A DNA stretch of 57,677 nucleotides from Paracoccus shandongensis (GTDB lineage Bacteria > Pseudomonadota > Alphaproteobacteria > Rhodobacterales > Rhodobacteraceae): the NCBI RefSeq assembly GCF_017315735.1, contig NZ_JAFLRK010000022.1:1-57677 (forward strand). Direction: 5' to 3'. A program made the translations under genes and the position numbers. This document shows, one piece after another, positions 1 through 9,764 of this stretch. Below the pieces are notes generated by a model, which saw nothing but the letters and a program-made list of their open reading frames with translations, was not told the DNA's origin and did not search any database. Within the stretch, counting starts at the first letter, position 1. Every line of letters starts with the position of its first letter.

Positions 1-483
1 GCCGGGCGAGCGCGGCAGGGCCACGGCGACGCTGTCCGCCGCCAGGCCCTGCCGTTCGGCCGCGTCCAGCGCGCGCAGATGGGCGAACAAGGCGGCCATC
101 GCCTGCGGCGGCCCCTGGAAGCGCGGCATCCGGGCCGAGATCACCCGACCCGAGGGGGTCACGCCCTGGCTCAGCAGGCGGGCAAAGGCGCCCTCGTCAT
201 AGGGGGGCCGCTGCGGCGTGGCGGCGGTCAGGCTTTGCCAGTCGATGGGCGGCGGGGTCTGGCTGCCGCCCTCGGTCCCGCCGCGGCCGTCCGCGCCGTG
301 GCATCCGGCGCAACTGAACTGGCCCGGCGGCAGGACCGGGCCGTCCACGCGGCCAAGCCGGGCCTGCAACCCCTCGCCGCCCCCGAACAGGGCCGCGCCG
401 TCCTGGGCCAGGGCGGGGGACGCCGCCAGGGCCAGGATGGCAAGCCACCCCGCGATGCGCCTATGGGGCGATCTGGCGGGCAT
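1..483 (-). CDS. c-type cytochrome, partial (cut by left edge)
   Basis: Exported monohaem cytochrome c, last visible gene of the copper-oxidase operon; no stop codon before base 1. The ATG at 483 opens inside the end of the SCO gene (23-bp overlap). Residues 1-27 have an Arg-rich start, a hydrophobic core and an Ala-x-Ala cleavage site. A CAGCH haem site lies at residues 58-62, and an Arg-Met-Pro segment further on could hold the axial Met. About 161 codons are present. Cytochromes of this class shuttle electrons in the periplasm. By context (inference) it may take electrons from the oxidase system or help mature it. The family is certain, the specific role is not. Confidence 0.85.
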   Translation of the reverse strand, partial: MPARSPHRRIAGWLAILALAASPALAQDGAALFGGGEGLQARLGRVDGPVLPPGQFSCAGCHGADGRGGTEGGSQTPPPIDWQSLTAATPQRPPYDEGAFARLLSQGVTPSGRVISARMPRFQGPPQAMAALFAHLRALDAAERQGLAADSVAVALPRSPG

Positions 484-1036
484 GGTCGATCAGGGCCTGC
501 GGTTCGGGAACGCCGGGGATGCGCCAGAACCTGCCGGTGCGGAAATCGCCCAGCAGATAGACGGCCTCGTGCGCCTCGACCGGGCCGGGCTTCAGGCCGA
601 AGGCCGACAACAGCACGGGCGTGTCGGCGCGGCTGGCGACAAGCCAGTCCCAGTTGTCGCTGGCCTCGATCTCGGCGGCGGCAGCGGCCAGGCTTTGCGG
701 CGTGTCGCGCCAGGGATCGACGGACAGCGCGATCAGCCGCAGGGGCGGCGCGCCGGCCGCCTGCAGGTCGTCGTCGACCAGCTTCATCACGGCCTTGACC
801 ATGGAACAGTTGTCCTCGCATTCCGTATAGATGAACGAGATCAGCACCGGCCCCGCATCGCCATAGCGCGACACGAAGCCCGCGCTTCGGCCCTGGGTGT
901 CGGTCACGGGAATGTCGGGCAGAAGCAGCGTTTCCTGGACAAAGGCGCTTTCCATGGGGGTGGCGTGATCGTGCCCGGCATGGGCCAGGGCCAGGGCGGG
1001 CAGCAGGGCCAGCCCAAGGGACAGCGCGCGGATCAT
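461..1036 (-). CDS. SCO1/SenC-family copper chaperone
   Basis: Exported thioredoxin-fold protein of 191 aa. A signal peptide (about residues 1-20) precedes a His-rich stretch (HAGHDH). The SCO copper site is visible: Cys73 and Cys77 (C-x3-C, TECEDNC) and a downstream His156 (EAHEAVYLL). SCO proteins deliver or reduce copper for cuproenzyme assembly, classically the CuA site of cytochrome oxidase. Here the gene lies between a giant multicopper oxidase and a cytochrome c, so loading copper into that oxidase is the likely job (inference). Its ATG overlaps the stop of the preceding gene (ATGA), which implies translational coupling. Confidence 0.92.
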   Translation of the reverse strand: MIRALSLGLALLPALALAHAGHDHATPMESAFVQETLLLPDIPVTDTQGRSAGFVSRYGDAGPVLISFIYTECEDNCSMVKAVMKLVDDDLQAAGAPPLRLIALSVDPWRDTPQSLAAAAAEIEASDNWDWLVASRADTPVLLSAFGLKPGPVEAHEAVYLLGDFRTGRFWRIPGVPEPQALIDHARQIAP

Positions 1037-2796
1037 GGGACCGTCTCCAGGACCAGGGGGGCGAAGCCCGTGGGGTTCGCGGTGCGGACGATGACGACCA
1101 GCGGCAGGCGCGGACGCAGGTTCCAGCTTTGCGTGGTCAGGCCAAGGGCATCGGTGGCGAAGGGCCCCCTTTGCCGCCAGTTCCCGGTCAGCGCGGCCAG
1201 GTCGATGACGCCCGACAGGTTTGCGGCGGGCGCGCCCTTGCCGTCGGTGAAGCGCAGCCGGATGCCGCCCCCCGCATCGGCCTGCGGCTGGATGCGGCCC
1301 GGTTCCGGCGCGGCGGGTTGCGGGGACGGCGGCATGGGCAGCCCCGCGCAAAACGCCATCTGGCCCACGCCCGCGCTGACCACCAGTTCCCAATCGCCGG
1401 GGCGCGGCAGGCGGGCGGCGGCGGTGAACTGGCCGGGGCCAGTCGGGCGCAACCCGCGATCCAGGGCGCGCACGATCCGGGGGATGCCGCCGCGCAGGCG
1501 CATCGCCTCCATCGGGGGCTTGCCGCTGATGGCGTGGCGGCTGTCCAGCACGAAGCCGGTATAGCTGTCCGCATGGACCGCCAGCATCGCGGGTTCGGGC
1601 AGCAGCGGGGCCAGCAGCACGGCGTCCCCCGCCCCGGGTTGCGGCGGGCCGATGGCGACGCGGCCCACCACCGCCTCGGTCCCCGGCTGGATCCGGCGCA
1701 GGTCCATCACGCCGATGGTGGACTGGTCGGCCAGCCGCAGCATGGCGGTGTCGGGCAGAAAGGCCACCTCGGCCACGGGGCTGCCGGTTTCGGCGCCCTG
1801 GACCATGCGGCCAAGCGCCAGATCCACCACGGCAAAGCCGGTGCGGTCGCGGGCGTAAAGAAAGACCATCCGCCCCCCGGGGCTGGCCGCCAGGGCGTCG
1901 AATGTCCCGGCCAGCGGGATCGCCTGCGCGGCGCCCGGCGCATCCAGCCACAGCACATGCAGCGCGCCGGGGCCCAGCCACAGCGCGGCGTCGCGGTTCA
2001 GCCCGACCGCGACGGCACCCGGGGCAGGGGCCGACAGGATCCGCCCCCCGTCGTCGGCCAGCACCGTCACCCGGTCGGGGGACAGCACCGCAAGGCGCTG
2101 CGACGGCTCGGTCCCGCTGTCGCCGGTGATCGCCACCGCGTCCAGCGCCAGCCGCAGGGCGTGCCCCGGGCGCAGGACATCGCCGGTCCCCTCCTCCAAA
2201 AGCCAGGCCCCGCCCGAGGCCGCCGGCACCAGCGCGCCCGGGCGGTCCAGGCCGTCGGCCAGAACCTGCGTGTCGCCATAGGGCGTCACCGCCAGAAGCT
2301 GCCCCCGGTCGGGCAGGCTCAGCAGGAACCGCCCCAGGGACGGGTCGGCGGCCAGGCCGGCCGGGGGCAGGTCGAAGCGGCGCGCCGCCAGCAGGTTCGC
2401 GGTGCCAAGCGCGCGCTGCGGATCCAGAACGGTGAAGGCGCCGTCGCGCGCCGCCATGCCCAGCACCACCCCGTTCAGATCGACGCTGCCGATCGCCGCG
2501 CGCCCCGTGGCCCGATAGGCGGCGGCGGTTTCCCCGCAGGGCAGATCGCCCGGCCCCCGTTCCCGCAGCCAGCCCATCGGCTGAAGATCGGCGGGAACCG
2601 AGCCCACCTGCGCGGTGAAGTCCAGCACGACGTTGAAGGGCTGGCCGGGCCGGACCTGCGCCAGGTCGCCCCCGTCCGCCCCCGTGTATCGGACCTGCGC
2701 CGCCAGCGGCGGCTTCAAATCCTGCGCGGCGGCCGGACCGGCAAGCGCCGCGCAGACCGCCAGCCATGCCGCGCCCGATGCCGCCCGGCGCCTCAC
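1033..2796 (-). CDS. exported beta-propeller-like protein of the multicopper oxidase operon
   Basis: 587-aa exported protein starting at a GTG that overlaps the oxidase stop (GTGA). The signal peptide ends near residue 24 (AGPAAAQ). The middle (about 120-400) has recurring 40-50-residue blocks with aliphatic/Asp/Gly strand patterns such as LAVLSPDRVTVLADDGG and VAEVAFLPDTAMLRLADQ, typical of propeller repeats. The C-terminal 180 residues look like beta-sandwich modules (PGDWELVVSAG; GGIRLRFTDGKGAPAANLSGVIDL). No haem motif and no clear copper motif. Similar propeller-like proteins can serve as docking or scaffold partners, and the coupling to the oxidase suggests a partner subunit (inference). 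Product class by fold pattern only. Confidence 0.8.
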   Translation of the reverse strand: MRRRAASGAAWLAVCAALAGPAAAQDLKPPLAAQVRYTGADGGDLAQVRPGQPFNVVLDFTAQVGSVPADLQPMGWLRERGPGDLPCGETAAAYRATGRAAIGSVDLNGVVLGMAARDGAFTVLDPQRALGTANLLAARRFDLPPAGLAADPSLGRFLLSLPDRGQLLAVTPYGDTQVLADGLDRPGALVPAASGGAWLLEEGTGDVLRPGHALRLALDAVAITGDSGTEPSQRLAVLSPDRVTVLADDGGRILSAPAPGAVAVGLNRDAALWLGPGALHVLWLDAPGAAQAIPLAGTFDALAASPGGRMVFLYARDRTGFAVVDLALGRMVQGAETGSPVAEVAFLPDTAMLRLADQSTIGVMDLRRIQPGTEAVVGRVAIGPPQPGAGDAVLLAPLLPEPAMLAVHADSYTGFVLDSRHAISGKPPMEAMRLRGGIPRIVRALDRGLRPTGPGQFTAAARLPRPGDWELVVSAGVGQMAFCAGLPMPPSPQPAAPEPGRIQPQADAGGGIRLRFTDGKGAPAANLSGVIDLAALTGNWRQRGPFATDALGLTTQSWNLRPRLPLVVIVRTANPTGFAPLVLETVP

Positions 2797-5700
2797 CGGC
2801 CGTCCCCCTCGCAGGCGCTGTCGCTGAACTCGACCAGCCCCCAGGTGCCGCCCGCCATCAGGAAGGCCGGGCCGTCATGCCACAGAACCTTGCCCTCGAC
2901 CGGCCGGCGCTGTCCGTCGGGGCCGATCACCGTCGGCGGATGCAGCCAGGCCGAGACCGCCTTGCCCGGCGCCACCAGGGCCGAGTTCGGGAAGCCGAAG
3001 CCCGGGAACAGGTCGTCATAGCCAAGCCCGTTCATGATGAAGGCCCGCTGGCGCGCCCGCCCGCCGGGGTGGACGACGCGGATCAGCACCTGTTCGCCCG
3101 GGCAGGCCATCAGCACCAGGGGCTGGCGGTCCGGTCCGGTCGGACGGCCGCTGCCATGGGTGCTTTGGCCTGCGAAGAAGCGGGGCGGAAAGGTGACGGC
3201 GTTCAGGTCGTCGCTGGCCTCGATGCGGCCCCTGCCCGCGATGTCGGCGAAACGCAGCAGGCTTGCGAAGGGACGCGAGCGGTAGCTGACGCCCTGGTCG
3301 CCCCTGTCATAGCTGTCGTCGCAGATGGGGCAGTCGGGAACGATCCTTGCCGCCTCGGTCCTGCCGTCGTCCCATCTCCAGCGGATGCTGGATTGCGTAT
3401 CGTGGTGGTTCAGCCCGTCCTGGTAAAAGAGGATGAATTCGCGGATGTCGACCGGCTGGTCCGTGCCGTCGGGATCCAGCCGCACGTCCCGGAACAGGGC
3501 GCTTGCGCCGAAACCGCCCGGCACCGCCGCGCCGCGCCAGGGCCGCGCCGCCGCGACCGGGCTGTCGGCCAGGCCCAGATCGACCATCTGCATCAGCCGT
3601 TCCCCGTCCGAGGCGGGGGTCTGCATCGGCGTCTGCAAGGGCGCGGGGATGGTCCAGCCGCGCGGGACCACGTCGATGACCCCGAACAGGCCGTGAACCG
3701 TTTGCGACACGACATCCCCCGTCACCCGCAGCGGCACGGGGCCGAAGGCATAGGGGATCCAGTGGATGTGCCGTTGCAATTCGGCCTGGGCGAAAAGCTG
3801 CATCCGGTCCTGCTGGCCCTGGTCCAGCATGGCGCCGGGGATCGTGTAGCCCACGCCCAGGACGGTGAAATGGACCGGATCGCTTCCCGCCGCCCGCCGG
3901 GCGGACCAGGACGGCCCGGGGCCTGCCCACTGGTCCAGCTTGTCCCGGGCCGCGATGACCGCATCGGCGGCAACGCTGTCATGGGGGTTGCTGCCCCCTT
4001 CGGGCAGGTTGATCCGCATCCGCCCGGCGTAAAAGCGCAGCTCGCCCGAGACTTCGGCGAACTGGCGGCTTGCGGGCGGCATCGCCGGGCTGTTGATGCC
4101 ATAGCCCAGCGGCAGGTTGCGGATCAGGTCGCCCCCCGGCAGCCCGACCGACAACCCCAGCCGGGCCGAGGGGCGCAGCCCGCTGGCGGGCCGGGTCGTG
4201 GGCGTCAACGTGCCCGTGACGCGGGTGCCGTTGGCGTCGGTCCTGCGCGTGACCTGGGGCACGGGATCCACGTTCAAGGGCGCGATCTTCGGCATCAGGG
4301 CATCGCCCAGGCCGTCGGGCAGCCCGCCCCCCGGGCCGTCCTGCAGCAGGTTCACATACCGCAGCACGACGCAATCGCCCGCGTTCACCCGCATCACGAA
4401 GGGCTCGGGGCGGGCATAGGCGGCGCGCACGGCGGACAGCACGTCGCTGCGGCGCAAGTCCTGCCAGTCGCCGTTGTCGCGCATGTCGCGGCGCGCGCCC
4501 GGCAGGCGGTCGGGGTTCAGCAGCGCCAGCATCAGCCCGTCGGGATCGCGGCGGTGGCCGCCGTAATCCGTGCCGCCCGGCCAGGCGTCGGCCGTGCGCA
4601 GCGCCACGACAAGGCCCGCCGTCTCGTGCCCGGGCAGGCCGTTGGTGGGCAGGGGGCAGCCAAGCGCGTCGTTCGGGGATGGCGCTTCGGCGCGGCGGCT
4701 TGCCATCTCGGTTGGCGTGGCCGAGGCGTTGTCCACGGCGACCAGGGTTTCAGGCGCGGCCCGGTCCCCCCAGCGGGCCAGCAGCGCGGCCCGTTCGGGC
4801 TGGCCCATGTAGATGCGCACAAGGCCCCAGGCACCGTTCCACAGCGAATCCAGCGTGCCAAAGTTGTAAAGGTAATCCGACGCCTCGGTCACGCCCGGCT
4901 GCGGCGCGGCGGCGCGCAGGGCGGCATCCTCGCGCCGCCGTTCCATCGAGATCACGTCGCTGCGCAGGCGGCCGCGGATTTCGAAATGCTCGGAAATGCC
5001 GACCTCTTGCGCGAAGGTATAGCCCTCGGCGTTGTCGCAATTGGCCAGGGCGCGGTCGAAGGCGTCGAAGCGGGCGAGCGCCTCCGCGTCCTCCGTGTTG
5101 GTCTCGTCATAGTCCTCGCGGGCCTTGGGCGTCAGGTTCAGCCATTCGTCATATTCCTCGGGGCGGGTGTCGCGCATCGCCCGGAAGCAGGCGGCGCGTG
5201 CGGGATCGACGGTGACCGCCAGGTCGCGCATTCCCTGCGGGAACCGCTGGTCGATGTTGCGCGGCCCGGCGATGCCCGCCAGGTTGAAGACATGCTGCAC
5301 CTCTTGCGCGCCCTGGATCAGGCGGAACAGGATGCGTTCGTTCTGATAGGCCTCGAACTGCGGGGTTTCGGGGTCGCGGCGCGGCGCGCTGGCGTCGCCC
5401 GGCATCCAGGAACTGAGGACATGGCCCGCGTCCCCCCGTTCCCCCGCCAGTTGATAGCGGTGGCTGCAGCGGGGCATGGTTCCCGCCATCAGCCTGCCCA
5501 CGACCTCGCTGGGGCTGGCGGCCGCCGTGCCCCAGCGGGTCATGCCAAGGGCCGCACAATCGCTGCTGGGCGATCCGTCCGCCCGGTCGGTTCCAAGCCG
5601 CAGCGGCAGGGGCGCGTTGCGGTAGCTGACCAGATAGGGATCGTGGTGATCGACCGAGATGGATTCGGGCCTGACCGGCGGCGCGACGGGCTTGGCAAGG

Positions 5701-8700
5701 GTGCCGTTCCCGATGGGCCTGCCATCGGGCGAGGCGGCGCGGCCCCGGTAATAGACCAGGTGGTCGCGCAGCCGCAGGGCATCGGCGTCGCCCATCAGGC
5801 TGCCGTGCAGGCGCGCACGGTGGAACGGCAGGTCGCCCGGCGCGCCCGCCGCCCACCAGGCCGGGGCGGTGTCGGGTTCCCCGGCCTCGGCCTCGGCCTC
5901 GCCGCATTGATCGCTGGTGGCGGCGGCGCTGGCCGCGCCCGCCGCCTGCCGGGCTTCGCAGTAAAGCCGCGCCATGCCGGAATGATCCGAACCCGGCGCG
6001 GGCTCGACGGCCTGGGGGGTGTCGCGGTCGCGGGGATCGTAAAGGACGGCGAAATCGGCGATGGAAAGCGCGAATTCGCGGTAGTCGGGATGGGTGGGAT
6101 CATCCCGCCCGCCCGCCTTGACGATCTTCTGCGCGCCGATCCATTCGGGCGTGCCGTCCCGCAGCGCCCAGGGGTCAGGCCCGACCTGGGCCGTGCAGCT
6201 GCCCTGCTCATGCGGGTCGCAGATCCGCGCGCCCGCCGGTTCGACCAGCAGAGCGGTATAAAAGCCGTGCTGCTGGATCGAGGAGGGGCCGAAATGGTCG
6301 TGGCTGAACACGGTCCGCATGGTGCGGTCCTGCGGTTCGGGCCTGTCGTCGGGGTCGCGCGGGTCGTCCGCGCCGTCCAGCGTCATGATGGGGTCGGCGA
6401 ACCAGCGCTGCACCGTGGTCTGGAACAGGTCGCGATGCGCGGACAAGGGCAGCCGCCAGACCCGGCCGTTGTTCAGGGCGGCACATTCGGCGGCGGTCGC
6501 GGGACGCGCGCCCCATGCGCCCGGATCGGCCCCCGCGCGCGACGGCGTCATGCCGCCCCCGCGCAGGGCGGCGCAGCGCCGCGCCATCAGCTCGTCAGGG
6601 GCGAAGGTGCCGTCCTCGTAGTTCCAGCCGTTCCCGGACCCGTCCGAGGAGGTCACGTCGAACTTCACCAGGTGGATATGCTGGCCGATGGTGTCCGTGG
6701 GCGTCCTGACCTGGAAATCGTCCAGGTCCAGTTCCTTGGGCAGTTCGTTCGTGTGGCGGAACTCGATGCATTCGCCCGACAGGGCGCGGAAGAAGAACGG
6801 CTGCACGTCGTCGCGCGTGGTGGGCGAGATGCGGTCCCCCCGATCGTCCGCCAGCTTGAAATCGTCCGAAGTGCCGGTCAGCACGTCGATGCGGGCCTGC
6901 GGATCGTGCCAGCCCGCCCCGTTCACGACCAGATCCAGCTGCACGGCCGAGACCTTGTAGCGGCGAAAGCCGTTCAGGTTGGGGTCGATGATGTATCCGG
7001 CCCGGCCCGTCAGCGGATCGGTTCCGGTGGCCTCGCCCTCGCGGCCCCTGGCGCCGCCGCAGGGATCGGCATAGGGCGCGCCGGGCGCGGGCGGTGCGCC
7101 GTTGACCTGGAACGCGCCCGGTTCCATCGCGGTGCTGCCCGGCAGGGGCGCCCTGGGCGTGGGATAGGATCCGTTGGCGGGCGTCACCGGCTGGCCGTCG
7201 GGCGCGCGCACCGTCAGCCCGGCGCCGTTGTAGTGGAAGGCCTGCGCGGCCCGTTCCAGCGGCTCGCCCTCGGGGTCGAGCAGGCGGATGTCGGCATGGC
7301 CCAGATGCGCCATCATGTCGCCAAGCGCCAGGGCCTTGGCGACGATCTGGCTGCGCAGCGTTTCCAGGCGCGCGCGGTTGTCGCCCTGGTCCAGCGCGGC
7401 GGCCAGGTCCGCGTCCCGTTGCAGGATCGCCGGGGGCAGGTTCAGCGGCAGTTCGCGCGCGGCTCCGGTGATCACATGGCGGCCAAGCCCGCCCGACAGA
7501 TAGGATCCGGCCGGCGCGCCGTCGCCGTCCACCGCGCGGGCGATGTCACCGGGGGCCTGCGGCGGGCGGTGACCGGCCTGGCCCGCGACATAGAAGGGAT
7601 AGCCCGGCATGGCATCGGGCACCGCATCGGCGGGCGCGTCGGCGGCAGGCGCATCGTTGGCAGGCGCGGGCGCGGAGGCCTGCGCGCGGATCAGCCGTTC
7701 CGGCCCGCCGGTCGGGAAGGCGTGACCCGGCGACAGGGCCGCGCCGTCGCCCCCTGCGGCATAGGTGGGCAGCGGCGGCAGCGCCTCGCCCGGCAGGGGA
7801 ACCAGCGCGGGGACCGGCGTGCCTGCGCCGCCGCTCCAGGCGCCTGTTTTCGGATCGACGCTGCCGGGGCGGATGAAGCGCGCTTCCCCGGGCGCGCGGA
7901 TGTCGGCGGACAGGCCCGGTTGCGCCTGGCCGTCGGGCAGCTTGCGGGTGCCGTCCTCGAACACGTCGTGGACGCGCCACAAGGCCCACATGCCTTGGGC
8001 GAAATGCGGATACAGGTGGCAATGGAAGATCGAATCCCCCACCGTGCGGTTGCGGTTGCCCGACCCGCCGACATACCAGGCGCCCTTCTCGCGGCCCCGC
8101 CCGCCGTGATAGATGTTGTAGGTGAAGCCCTGGCCCGGCGCGACGGTCTGGCTGTCCAGATAGCTGCCGCGCCCGTGGTCGTTGCCCGCGAACCACTGGT
8201 GGGCGTGCAGGTGGAACACATGGGTTTCCTTGGGCCCCGCATGGAAGTTGCGGAACACCACCGGGTCGTTCAGATAGGAATGATGCACGTTCGACGGATC
8301 GTCCGCATACCATTCCAGCAGCGCCGGATCGCCATTGGCCCAGGAGGTCAGGAAGAATTCCTCGTACAGGCATTCCGCGCAGGCCGCCGCCGGGCCGATG
8401 CCCTTGCGGTTGGCCAGCAGCATCGTGCCCATGCCGGACGCGCCATAGTTGATGGCGAACCCGTCGCGCACCCCGGCCAACTGGCCGAAGCGGGCCAGTT
8501 CCTCGAAGTTGCGGGTGTAGAAGGTCTTCAGTTCGTCGTGGAAAAAGACCGAGAATTCGCGAAAGGCGTCAAAGCGCGGCTCCTCGGTCCGGTCGGGGGT
8601 CATGGTGTCATCGGCGCAGCCCAGGGGGGGATCGTCGTATCCGCCGGGGGGCCGGGCCCCGTGGTCGCACCAGATGATCGCGTTCAGGTCGGCATGGACA

Positions 8701-9764
8701 AGTTCCACCGCGTCGGCGGCGCGGAAATCCGCGGTGCCCAGGGGACGGGCCATGTTCAGGACCGGCACGCCGTCCAGCGCCTTTTCGTAATCGGGCGCGC
8801 CCGTCCGCGCATGGCGGGGGCCATCCGCGCGGGCAGGCCAGGCGGCATCCAGCGCCGCCTGCGAGACCTGGCTGCGATACCAGCGCGTGCCGGGCCGTTC
8901 GGCCATCACCGCCCCGAACAGGCCGTGGGTGATGGACCCGCCATCCCCCTCGCCCCCGGCGGGGGCGGCGCGGCTGGCGAAGAAATGCGTCCCTTCCTGC
9001 ACGACCTCGTAAAGGCAGCGGAATTCGCCTTGCGGGGGCACGGCGTCCAGGCCCAGGCAGGCGGGATCGGGCGCGTCCTGGCCGGGCAGGGCCAGGGGCA
9101 TCAACCCCTCGGCCAGCAGGTTCAGCGTGCGGGTGCGGGGCCAGTCGCCGCCCTCCAGGATCGCGCCCCCGTCAGCCGACGGGGCCCGGTCCCGGCAAAG
9201 CGCCTCCCCATGATCGACCATCGAGGCCGGCCCGCGAGAGATATGCGCCCCCACCGGATCCTCGCCCCCGGGGCAGAAATCGCGGGACAGGGTGCGCGCG
9301 GGCGGGTTGCCCGGCACCTCGGGGGCAAGCAGGTTCTGGACGCGCAGGAACAGCAGATCGCCCACATTCGCGCGCAGCACCAGCGGGCGTGGACGGCGGC
9401 AATCGCGCAGGCGGACCTGACCGGCCTGCAACGGGCCCGGCGGCGTGGGCTGCGTGCCGGTATCAGTTGCGCAATCGGCCGGCCTGGCGGCCCCGTCGCC
9501 GCCCATGGCCACCACGTCGCGGCGCAGGGCGAAGATCATGCCATAGGGGTTGAACGATCCGAAGCGGTTGTAAACCAGCATCTGGTCCAGGGCGACCATG
9601 TCGGCGCAAACCACCCGCTGCCCCCTGCCCTGCCGCGCCGCGACGCAGGTGGCGTCGAAGCCGGTGTCCCGGGCATGGGCCGGGCCGACCCAGGGAACCG
9701 GCGCGGCCAGCAGGGCCAGGACGGACAGAAGGACGGGGAACTTGAAACGAAACGGCAGGGACAT
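2793..9764 (-). CDS. giant multicopper oxidase, MnxG/McoA-like (putative Mn(II) oxidase)
   Basis: Exported 2,323-aa protein with a signal peptide at residues 1-31 (cleavage near AHA). Multicopper oxidase motifs are spread widely: H-x-x-H-x-H at 515-520 with His522 following; HCHLYPHFAQGM at 581-592, the type 1 site with a Met axial ligand; HIH at 1029-1031; HDHFGP at 1155-1160 with QQHG following (His1166); another HIH at 1999-2001; and a WHDGP segment at 2295-2299. MnxG of Bacillus and MnxG/McoA of Pseudomonas putida are very large oxidases of this build that oxidise Mn(II); the N-terminal ALRRDVV-type segment resembles them from memory. Other substrates cannot be excluded. It heads a coupled operon with propeller, SCO and cytochrome c genes. 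The ATG at 9764 is followed at once by the signal peptide. Confidence 0.9.
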   Translation of the reverse strand: MSLPFRFKFPVLLSVLALLAAPVPWVGPAHARDTGFDATCVAARQGRGQRVVCADMVALDQMLVYNRFGSFNPYGMIFALRRDVVAMGGDGAARPADCATDTGTQPTPPGPLQAGQVRLRDCRRPRPLVLRANVGDLLFLRVQNLLAPEVPGNPPARTLSRDFCPGGEDPVGAHISRGPASMVDHGEALCRDRAPSADGGAILEGGDWPRTRTLNLLAEGLMPLALPGQDAPDPACLGLDAVPPQGEFRCLYEVVQEGTHFFASRAAPAGGEGDGGSITHGLFGAVMAERPGTRWYRSQVSQAALDAAWPARADGPRHARTGAPDYEKALDGVPVLNMARPLGTADFRAADAVELVHADLNAIIWCDHGARPPGGYDDPPLGCADDTMTPDRTEEPRFDAFREFSVFFHDELKTFYTRNFEELARFGQLAGVRDGFAINYGASGMGTMLLANRKGIGPAAACAECLYEEFFLTSWANGDPALLEWYADDPSNVHHSYLNDPVVFRNFHAGPKETHVFHLHAHQWFAGNDHGRGSYLDSQTVAPGQGFTYNIYHGGRGREKGAWYVGGSGNRNRTVGDSIFHCHLYPHFAQGMWALWRVHDVFEDGTRKLPDGQAQPGLSADIRAPGEARFIRPGSVDPKTGAWSGGAGTPVPALVPLPGEALPPLPTYAAGGDGAALSPGHAFPTGGPERLIRAQASAPAPANDAPAADAPADAVPDAMPGYPFYVAGQAGHRPPQAPGDIARAVDGDGAPAGSYLSGGLGRHVITGAARELPLNLPPAILQRDADLAAALDQGDNRARLETLRSQIVAKALALGDMMAHLGHADIRLLDPEGEPLERAAQAFHYNGAGLTVRAPDGQPVTPANGSYPTPRAPLPGSTAMEPGAFQVNGAPPAPGAPYADPCGGARGREGEATGTDPLTGRAGYIIDPNLNGFRRYKVSAVQLDLVVNGAGWHDPQARIDVLTGTSDDFKLADDRGDRISPTTRDDVQPFFFRALSGECIEFRHTNELPKELDLDDFQVRTPTDTIGQHIHLVKFDVTSSDGSGNGWNYEDGTFAPDELMARRCAALRGGGMTPSRAGADPGAWGARPATAAECAALNNGRVWRLPLSAHRDLFQTTVQRWFADPIMTLDGADDPRDPDDRPEPQDRTMRTVFSHDHFGPSSIQQHGFYTALLVEPAGARICDPHEQGSCTAQVGPDPWALRDGTPEWIGAQKIVKAGGRDDPTHPDYREFALSIADFAVLYDPRDRDTPQAVEPAPGSDHSGMARLYCEARQAAGAASAAATSDQCGEAEAEAGEPDTAPAWWAAGAPGDLPFHRARLHGSLMGDADALRLRDHLVYYRGRAASPDGRPIGNGTLAKPVAPPVRPESISVDHHDPYLVSYRNAPLPLRLGTDRADGSPSSDCAALGMTRWGTAAASPSEVVGRLMAGTMPRCSHRYQLAGERGDAGHVLSSWMPGDASAPRRDPETPQFEAYQNERILFRLIQGAQEVQHVFNLAGIAGPRNIDQRFPQGMRDLAVTVDPARAACFRAMRDTRPEEYDEWLNLTPKAREDYDETNTEDAEALARFDAFDRALANCDNAEGYTFAQEVGISEHFEIRGRLRSDVISMERRREDAALRAAAPQPGVTEASDYLYNFGTLDSLWNGAWGLVRIYMGQPERAALLARWGDRAAPETLVAVDNASATPTEMASRRAEAPSPNDALGCPLPTNGLPGHETAGLVVALRTADAWPGGTDYGGHRRDPDGLMLALLNPDRLPGARRDMRDNGDWQDLRRSDVLSAVRAAYARPEPFVMRVNAGDCVVLRYVNLLQDGPGGGLPDGLGDALMPKIAPLNVDPVPQVTRRTDANGTRVTGTLTPTTRPASGLRPSARLGLSVGLPGGDLIRNLPLGYGINSPAMPPASRQFAEVSGELRFYAGRMRINLPEGGSNPHDSVAADAVIAARDKLDQWAGPGPSWSARRAAGSDPVHFTVLGVGYTIPGAMLDQGQQDRMQLFAQAELQRHIHWIPYAFGPVPLRVTGDVVSQTVHGLFGVIDVVPRGWTIPAPLQTPMQTPASDGERLMQMVDLGLADSPVAAARPWRGAAVPGGFGASALFRDVRLDPDGTDQPVDIREFILFYQDGLNHHDTQSSIRWRWDDGRTEAARIVPDCPICDDSYDRGDQGVSYRSRPFASLLRFADIAGRGRIEASDDLNAVTFPPRFFAGQSTHGSGRPTGPDRQPLVLMACPGEQVLIRVVHPGGRARQRAFIMNGLGYDDLFPGFGFPNSALVAPGKAVSAWLHPPTVIGPDGQRRPVEGKVLWHDGPAFLMAGGTWGLVEFSDSACEGDGR

